Both the position numbers and the translations under genes were made by a program. From an uncultured Pseudomonadota bacterium (GTDB lineage: Bacteria; Myxococcota_A; Bradymonadia; Bradymonadales; GCA-2716585), in assembly GCA_937123825.1 (NCBI GenBank), contig CAKZKQ010000049.1, positions 1 to 36,098 on the forward strand: a stretch of DNA of 36,098 nucleotides, given 5' to 3'. Positions 30,560 to 36,098 of this stretch are shown here, one piece after another. The notes beneath the pieces are model-generated. The model did not search any database and was not told where the DNA came from. It saw nothing but the letters and a program-made list of their open reading frames with translations. Each line of letters opens with the position of its first letter. Positions within the stretch are counted from its first letter, which is position 1.

Positions 30560-32470
30560 ATGCGCCGCGCTTTTGCCTCCATGCCTGCTCCAGGCCCGCT
30601 TTTTGTCGCCACCCTGACGATCACCCTCGCGCTTGTGTGCTCACAGGCATGGGCTGAACCCATCCGCGTCCTGATCGCCCCACAAGACAGCGCCGTGGCC
30701 GTGGCCGACTTGCTCCAGGCCCAGGAAGGCTTTGAGTTTGAGGTCACCCCGCTGAGCTACAGCCTGGGGCTTTTGGACGCCGAAACGCTCGAAGGGTTTG
30801 ACGTCGTGGTGGTCTGGTGCAACCAGACGCTCACCCCGGTGGCCTCTCAGCAAGCTGGCGACGCGCTGGCAGACTTTGTCGATGGCGGCGGCGGCGTGGT
30901 CGAGATGGCCTTTGCGCACTACCTGCCCAACAACGCCATTCGAGGCCGCTGGCGCAACCAACCCTACGCCAGCATCGGCGCCGTCGAGCGGACCACCATC
31001 TTCACCCCCGGGCAACTTGGCCAGATCGACGTCCCCAACCACCCCATCATGGACGGGATCGACACCTTGAGCGTCAACCGCTTCCGCACCGGAGACGCCG
31101 AGCTGCTCTCTGGCGCCCAGCGCGTGGCCAGCTACGACGACGGACAAATCCTGGTCGCCACCCGTGAAGACAAAGCAGGCCGCACCGCCTGGCTGGGCAT
31201 CTACCCCAGCGCCCCCGGCGAGATCACCGGCGACTGGCAACGCATGCTGGCCCAGGCTGTGGGCTGGGCCGGGCAACCCCTGTCGCTCTCTGCGGGCGGC
31301 CCCTACCGAATTGAAGAAGGCACCGAGACACTCATGCTCGACGCCTCCGGCTCCGACACCTCCATCGTCGAGTTTGCCTGGGATCTGGACGGCGACGGCG
31401 AATACGACGACGCCCAGGGCCCAACCGTCGAAGTCGATACCCTCAACCTCGACGGCCCAGGCCAGTACAGCTACGGGCTCCAGGTCGAGGACGAAGAAGG
31501 CCGAATTGGCACCGCCACCGCCGTGGTCAGCGTCTCCAACGTGGCCCCCATGTTTGCCAGCGGACCGCCCACCAGCGCCCCTCTGGCCGAACTCTATCGC
31601 TACCAGCCCAGGATCGAAGACCCAGGCGGCGACAACGACCCCATCACCATCACGCTCATTGAGGGACCGCCCGGCACCATGATCGAGGACGGCCAGTTGA
31701 CCTGGACCAGCCCGCCGGACGCCCTGGAGCAGACCTTTGCCTTTGCCATCGGCATCGACGACGGCGACGGCGGCACCGCCGAGCAGCGCTGGGAGGTCGA
31801 GGTTCGCAACGTCGACGCCGACATGGACGGTGTTCAAGACGCCATCGACAACTGCCCGGGCCTTGCCAACCCCGACCAGGCGGACCTGGACGGCGACACC
31901 ATCGGCGACCGCTGCGACACCGACGCCGACGGTGACGGCCTATCGCGACGCGAAGAGATCGTCGCACGCAGCGATGACACCGACCCGGACACCGACGACG
32001 ACGGCCTGAATGACTTTGACGAGGTCAACGTCCACGGCACCGAGCCTTCGGAGGCCGACTCCGACGGCGACGGCATCGACGACCCCGACGAGTTGGAGCG
32101 CGGCACCGACCCGACCAACGCCGACTCCGACAACGACGGACTCAACGACGGCCAGGAGCGCGAATTTGGCACGGATCCTCGCCAGGCCGACTCTGACCGA
32201 GACGATCTGGCCGACGGCGTTGAGGTCGAGTTGGGCACCGACCCCACAGAACCCGACTCGGATGGAGACGGCATCACCGACGGCGCCGAGATCGCCCGAG
32301 GCACCAACCCCCTTGACCCCGGCAACAACCAGGGCGGCGAAAGCAACAAGCCCCGCAGTTGCCAACAAACCCAGGGCCACCTGCCCCAAAGCCCCGCCCC
32401 GCTGGCATGGCTGGCGCTGGCCGCCGGGGCACTTTTGATCGGCAAAAGGAGAAGAAGACCATGGCGTTGA
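30560..32470 (+). CDS. Surface protein: GATase-like domain, PKD/Ig domains, TSP3 repeats and C-terminal anchor
   Basis: This 636-aa protein has a signal peptide (cleavage after AWA32). An N-terminal alpha/beta domain follows (IRVLIAPQDS, FDVVVVWCNQ, FVDGGGGVVEM, NHPIMDGID), resembling the class I glutamine amidotransferase-like fold of ThuA-type proteins. Next are a PKD-type domain (about 242-330: LDASGSD, FAWDLDGDGEYDD), an Ig/cadherin-like domain (to about 415), then TSP3 calcium-binding repeats (about 418-590). The tail reads RSCQQTQG, then a hydrophobic stretch (PLAWLALAAGALLIG) and KRRRRPWR. This Cys, helix and basic cluster order resembles MYXO-CTERM sorting signals. I chose ATG 30560 for signal-peptide fit and AAGAGA upstream; GTG/ATG 30521-30524 are alternatives. 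The stop overlaps the next gene by 10 bp. Confidence 0.82.
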   Translation: MRRAFASMPAPGPLFVATLTITLALVCSQAWAEPIRVLIAPQDSAVAVADLLQAQEGFEFEVTPLSYSLGLLDAETLEGFDVVVVWCNQTLTPVASQQAGDALADFVDGGGGVVEMAFAHYLPNNAIRGRWRNQPYASIGAVERTTIFTPGQLGQIDVPNHPIMDGIDTLSVNRFRTGDAELLSGAQRVASYDDGQILVATREDKAGRTAWLGIYPSAPGEITGDWQRMLAQAVGWAGQPLSLSAGGPYRIEEGTETLMLDASGSDTSIVEFAWDLDGDGEYDDAQGPTVEVDTLNLDGPGQYSYGLQVEDEEGRIGTATAVVSVSNVAPMFASGPPTSAPLAELYRYQPRIEDPGGDNDPITITLIEGPPGTMIEDGQLTWTSPPDALEQTFAFAIGIDDGDGGTAEQRWEVEVRNVDADMDGVQDAIDNCPGLANPDQADLDGDTIGDRCDTDADGDGLSRREEIVARSDDTDPDTDDDGLNDFDEVNVHGTEPSEADSDGDGIDDPDELERGTDPTNADSDNDGLNDGQEREFGTDPRQADSDRDDLADGVEVELGTDPTEPDSDGDGITDGAEIARGTNPLDPGNNQGGESNKPRSCQQTQGHLPQSPAPLAWLALAAGALLIGKRRRRPWR

Positions 32471-33237
32471 TGCGCCCGACATACACCACCGGGCTCGCGG
32501 CGGCGCTCTTGTGCCTCCTGGCGCTGCCCCTGCTGACGGCCTGCGCCAGCGGCAAAGGCGCGCAGGCACAGACCGGCATGCGCGCTGATCTGACCCCCAC
32601 GGACCTGGGCACCATCGCCGTGATGCCCTTTTCGGCCTCCGACCCCTTTGGCATGGACCCCGAAGCGCAAGCGCAGATGCTGGCCCTCTACCAAAAGAGC
32701 GCCGAAGCCGAACTCGGCGCGCTCGGCCTCAAAGTCCTCAGCACCGCCGAGGTCGACAGCAAGCTCCAAAGCGCCGGGCGCACCGAAGAACTGGCCCGAC
32801 TCCAACTGGACCGGCCACTGGGGGAACTCTTTGAATCTGGCAGCGATCAAGGTGCCCTGGAAGACGAGCGTCAGGTGCTTCTGCGTGAGCTTGGCCCCAT
32901 GCTCGATGCGCGCACCGCGTTTGTCGGGCGCGTCATCTACCATACCGACGGCATCTGCCCCGGCATCAGTGGCGCCAACCCCACCGCCACCATCGTCCAT
33001 CAAGGCCAGGAAGCCAGCGCCGAGCGCCGCGTGCCCTGCGCCGTGAGCCACTTTGAGGCCAAGCTCATCGACATGGCCACCGGGCGAACCCTCTGGTACA
33101 ACCGCGCGCTGCGCGAAGTCCGCGCCGCCAACCCCACCGACGCGGCCCCAGACACCAACGACAACGCCAGCCAGACCGTCAAACTGGTCCTGGCCGACGC
33201 CGATCAGGGTCTCCAGGCCATCACCGCAGCGCGCTGA
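32461..33237 (+). CDS. Lipoprotein, CsgG/LpoB-like N-terminal pattern
   Basis: This 258-aa protein has a strong lipoprotein signal (LLCLLALPLLTAC, Cys28). The mature part starts LGTIAVMPFSASDPFG, then has a helix (EAQAQMLALYQKSAEAELGALG) and LKVLSTAEVDSKL. That order is seen in periplasmic lipoproteins of the CsgG, LpoB and DUF799/GNA1162 type. Near the end, HFEAKLIDMATGRTLWYNRALREV fits the family's last strands. Assignment to that fold is moderate and a specific role cannot be given. AAGGAG at 32446-32451 precedes ATG 32461. The 10-bp overlap with the upstream surface-protein gene indicates translational coupling. Its 3' end overlaps the convergent gene by 17 bp. Confidence 0.82.
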   Translation: MALMRPTYTTGLAAALLCLLALPLLTACASGKGAQAQTGMRADLTPTDLGTIAVMPFSASDPFGMDPEAQAQMLALYQKSAEAELGALGLKVLSTAEVDSKLQSAGRTEELARLQLDRPLGELFESGSDQGALEDERQVLLRELGPMLDARTAFVGRVIYHTDGICPGISGANPTATIVHQGQEASAERRVPCAVSHFEAKLIDMATGRTLWYNRALREVRAANPTDAAPDTNDNASQTVKLVLADADQGLQAITAAR

Positions 33238-36098
33238 CCGCCGCCGCCACCTGCACCCAACCGTGCTGCCGCGCCAAAGCCACCAGCCGATCCAACGCCT
33301 CAAGGGCGTCGTCGTCCAAACCGGCCCCCGGCTTACCAGCCCCCCGAGGCAAACCCTTTAAGGTCGCCGCCGCCTCTTTGGGCTCATCGATCAGCGCCAA
33401 CGCCAGCGCCTGGCCCATCATCGCAGTCCACGTCGCCTCTTTGGGGCCATCGGCGTGCAGTGTCCGCCACGCGCGCTCAAAGCCGTGGCGCGCTTCTTTC
33501 GGCCGACCCGCGCCGATCAACGCCCAGCCCGCGTTGATGTCCGCCAGCCCAGCGCCGTGCGTATGGTTGGCCTGAACCATCGCGTCCCGAAACACCGCAT
33601 AATGCGCCACCGCGTCCCCGTAGCGCTTTTGCTTGCGCGCCACCTCACCGCGCGCGTTGGCGCACATCGCCGCCGAAGTCTGCTCACCAATGGTCGCAAA
33701 GAGCCTCGACGCCGCCCGATAATGCTGATCGGCGCGCTCCCAGGCCTCGGCCCCCAACGCAATCGAGCCAAGCTCCCAGTGCATCAACGCCAAACCACGG
33801 CGGTCGTCGAGGCTTTTGAGGATCACCTCGGCCCGGCGCGCGCTCTCCAAAGAACGCTCCGGCTGCTGAGCCTTGCGCAACACCCTGGCCAAGCGCATCA
33901 ACGTCAGCGCCTCACCCTGCGCATCCCCCTGGTTTTTGTAGAGCGTCAACACCCCAGAGAGCTTGCCGATCGCCGACTCCAACTCCCCTTGCGAGGCGAT
34001 GATCTGCGCCCACTCAGAGATCGCATCGGCCTCAAGCTGATAGAGCAACGGATCGGGCACCTGGAGGCCCTGGCGGTGGCGCGCAAACTCTCCCACCGCG
34101 CGCCGCAACAACGCCCGCGCCTGAGACTCATCGCCCGCCATCGACGTCGCCAACGCCAAATCTCTCCGCGCCCTGGCCTTGAGGTCATCGACCCCCTGAA
34201 GCCCGTCAAGCTCTGCGAGCACCGCCGAGAGCGCCTCCTGACACAGGGCAAAGTCTTCCTTCATCAACAAGAGCGTGCCGTGCCACATCTTGGTCAGCAG
34301 CCCTGCGCGCTGCGCCACTCGGCTGCCAGGGTTTTGCGCCAGCCGCCGGATCAACTCCAGGCGAACCTCCAAAGCCCTGGGCTCACGATGACGCCAGGCC
34401 AACGCCGCCATGTGATCCAGGATCTTCAGGCGCCGACCCTCAAGACCCATCTGGAGCTTGAGTTGGTCCAGCATCGACCAGGCCACCGCCATGCTGCGCT
34501 CGGCCAACTCCCAATCGCTGTTGATCATCGCCTGGATGCCCAGCGTGGTGCGCAGCTCCACACCCGAAATCCTCATGGCGATGTCGCTCTGACGCTGACG
34601 CGCCAACTCTTCAAGGAGTTGACGCAGCATCCGGTTGTCGAGGCTGACCTCGGGAGAGCGCCCCCCGGGGCGTCGAACCAGAAAACCCTCGGCGACCAGC
34701 ACCTCGGCGCTCAGCGCCGTGCCCTTGCAGACCTCCACCACCAGACGCTCCGGGAAACTCTGCCCCAGGAACGCCAAACGGATCAGCACATTGCGAACCC
34801 CCTCCGGGTCCTCAAACGCCGCCACAAAGCGGTCCAGACGCGCCGTCAGCGCCTCTCGCAGCCCCCTGGGCAGGCGCAACTGAGCGCGCTCCGAGAGGTT
34901 CAGCCCCTCGGGGGTCTCCTCCAGCGCGCCGCTCTCCATCCACTCAAGGAGCACCTCGCGCAAAAAGAGCGGGCTGCCCATGGTGTGCTGGCGCAACGTC
35001 ACGATGGCCTGATTGGACAGGCGCGGCTCGTAAAGCCTGGCAAGCTCGGCCTGAGCCTCGTCCCCCATGGCCAGGACATCAATGGTGGAGACTTCAGGGC
35101 GCTGAGCAAGGCGCTCCAGGCTGCGCGGCTCGTCCACAGCCCCGGTCCAAACCACCAAAAGCGGCTTGCGGCTCAGGCGCGCGACCGACAAGAGCAGCTC
35201 AATCCACTGGACGACCGGGGCGAGCGTGTGGGCAGAGCCTTCGTCGCCATCGAGCCATAGGAGCAAGGGGCGCTCGCTGGGAAACTGGCTGATGGACCAC
35301 ACAAATTTTTGCCACAGGCGCATCCATTGGCGCTCTTCCTGGGCGTCGTTGGCCGCGGCCCCCTGGGCGCTGAGCATGAAATCACACAGCGCCTCCTGGT
35401 CCTCTGGGCTGAAGTCCAGACACTCATTGATCCGCCGCGTCAGGGGCTTGCGCTCCAGCTTGGGCATGCGCAACCAGCGGAAAATGGCCCCCCTCATGGC
35501 CGACGCCAGACCGCCATCGGCCACAAAAATATCCAGGGTCCGCATGGTGCCGGTGCGGTGGTTTTCTTCAAAGCACCAGCGGCCCAGACGGCTCTTGCCA
35601 GCCTGGGGCGCCCCAGCGATGAGCACCGCGCGCGCGCTGCGTTTCTCCATGACCTCAGAGGCCAGCGACCACAAGACCTCCTGCTCCTGGCCGCGGCCCA
35701 CCAAAGGGGGCTCAAAGAGGCGCAAGAGGCTCTGGGTCTGGCCCTGCCAGGGCAGCGGCTCTCCCCCCGTGCTCGGCGGCGCGTCGCTGGCCATCGTCGG
35801 CATGTCCACCGAGAAGGCCTCCACGACCACTTCCGAGCGGCGCTGGGCCACGCTGGGCGTCTGGTCCTTACGCAACAACGCCAGCCGGTGTCGCACATGG
35901 GCGGCGCACTCGGGCCGCTCCACAAAGGGCTTGCGCAGCAACGACTCCAAGAGCGTCACAAAACCATCCGGATCGCCAAGGCCCAGTTCAGGTCGAAACT
36001 CAGGCGCGGGCATCGGGTGGCTGGCGTGCTGAACCAGGACAAACATCCAGTCGCCGTCAAAGGGCAGCTTGCCCGTCAGCGACTCGTAGAGCATCACC
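33221..36098 (-). CDS. Kinase-ATPase-TPR signalling protein (N-terminus beyond window)
   Basis: The open frame runs off the window's right end, leaving 958 residues visible. The first 80 are the end of a Ser/Thr kinase domain (VMLYESLTGKLPFDGD matches subdomain IX). A P-loop NTPase follows: GAPQAGKS at about 162-169 and LLLWLDGDE at about 278-286, then the helical STAND/AAA-16-like part (GSPLFLREVLLEWME, LPRGLREALTARLDRF). The C-terminal half, about 500-950, is helical TPR-like (LALMHWELGSIALGAEAWERADQHYRAASRLF, in several repeats). This matches large PknK/AfsR-like kinases of deltaproteobacteria that use the NTPase as a switch and TPRs as a sensor. It is cytoplasmic. Catalytic kinase residues are outside the window. 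Confidence 0.9.
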   Translation of the reverse strand, partial: VMLYESLTGKLPFDGDWMFVLVQHASHPMPAPEFRPELGLGDPDGFVTLLESLLRKPFVERPECAAHVRHRLALLRKDQTPSVAQRRSEVVVEAFSVDMPTMASDAPPSTGGEPLPWQGQTQSLLRLFEPPLVGRGQEQEVLWSLASEVMEKRSARAVLIAGAPQAGKSRLGRWCFEENHRTGTMRTLDIFVADGGLASAMRGAIFRWLRMPKLERKPLTRRINECLDFSPEDQEALCDFMLSAQGAAANDAQEERQWMRLWQKFVWSISQFPSERPLLLWLDGDEGSAHTLAPVVQWIELLLSVARLSRKPLLVVWTGAVDEPRSLERLAQRPEVSTIDVLAMGDEAQAELARLYEPRLSNQAIVTLRQHTMGSPLFLREVLLEWMESGALEETPEGLNLSERAQLRLPRGLREALTARLDRFVAAFEDPEGVRNVLIRLAFLGQSFPERLVVEVCKGTALSAEVLVAEGFLVRRPGGRSPEVSLDNRMLRQLLEELARQRQSDIAMRISGVELRTTLGIQAMINSDWELAERSMAVAWSMLDQLKLQMGLEGRRLKILDHMAALAWRHREPRALEVRLELIRRLAQNPGSRVAQRAGLLTKMWHGTLLLMKEDFALCQEALSAVLAELDGLQGVDDLKARARRDLALATSMAGDESQARALLRRAVGEFARHRQGLQVPDPLLYQLEADAISEWAQIIASQGELESAIGKLSGVLTLYKNQGDAQGEALTLMRLARVLRKAQQPERSLESARRAEVILKSLDDRRGLALMHWELGSIALGAEAWERADQHYRAASRLFATIGEQTSAAMCANARGEVARKQKRYGDAVAHYAVFRDAMVQANHTHGAGLADINAGWALIGAGRPKEARHGFERAWRTLHADGPKEATWTAMMGQALALALIDEPKEAAATLKGLPRGAGKPGAGLDDDALEALDRLVALARQHGWVQVAAAVSALR

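Noticed and set aside
33455..35260. 601-aa plus-strand open frame opposite the kinase-ATPase-TPR gene
   Set aside because: It is Arg/His/Gln-rich without domains, while the minus frame has a P-loop and TPR pattern.

Overview
The window is about 36 kb of GC-rich bacterial chromosome. It is densely coded, with strong G/C preference at third codon positions, and holds no rRNA, tRNA, CRISPR array or transposase that I could find. The content points to a predatory or social deltaproteobacterium of the Myxococcota/Bradymonadota kind: several eukaryotic-type Ser/Thr kinases with extracytoplasmic tails, PEGA proteins, large lipoproteins with thrombospondin type 3 (calcium-binding) repeats, MopE-like Cys/Asp repeats, and a C-terminal tail resembling the MYXO-CTERM anchor. 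The taxonomic placement is inference from gene content.

Layout. 1-171 is the 3' end of an unidentified gene. 395-5396 (+) carries metabolic and housekeeping genes: a thiolase, an Mrp/ApbC-type P-loop ATPase that lacks every cysteine, and an ABC-2 exporter (ATPase plus permease). A 166-bp hairpin element resembling a MITE lies between the thiolase terminator and the mrp promoter. 5397-5919 is gene-free and holds two successive intrinsic terminators. A zinc-ribbon membrane protein (5920-7665, +) converges on a DUF115/Maf-like protein (7679-9664, -). A DUF72 protein (10129-10821, +) faces three minus-strand genes: a polycationic outer-membrane beta-barrel protein, a degenerate HAD-fold protein and a small unknown protein (10907-13600).

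From 13884 to 33237 every gene is on the plus strand and nearly all products are signalling or envelope proteins. In order they are: a stand-alone receiver domain; a 995-aa lipoprotein with an acidic repeat; a kinase with a C-terminal PEGA domain; a TPR-PEGA membrane protein; a membrane-anchored transglutaminase-like protein; a second transmembrane kinase; a small lipoprotein; a zinc-ribbon tail-anchored protein; a phosphopantetheinyl transferase; a MopE-like beta-helix lipoprotein; a PKD/TSP3 surface protein; and a CsgG/LpoB-like lipoprotein. The last gene overlaps by 17 bp a convergent, window-truncated kinase-ATPase-TPR regulator (33221-36098, -).

The most system-like block is 17593-24722: kinase-PEGA, TPR-PEGA, transglutaminase and kinase, with tight spacing and a promoter ahead of the first gene. 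I infer an envelope-sensing signalling module whose outward parts share peptidoglycan- or surface-associated folds. Several genes start behind a recurring promoter form, TTGCnn - 16 to 18 bp - TAnAnT, which may be the local housekeeping promoter.
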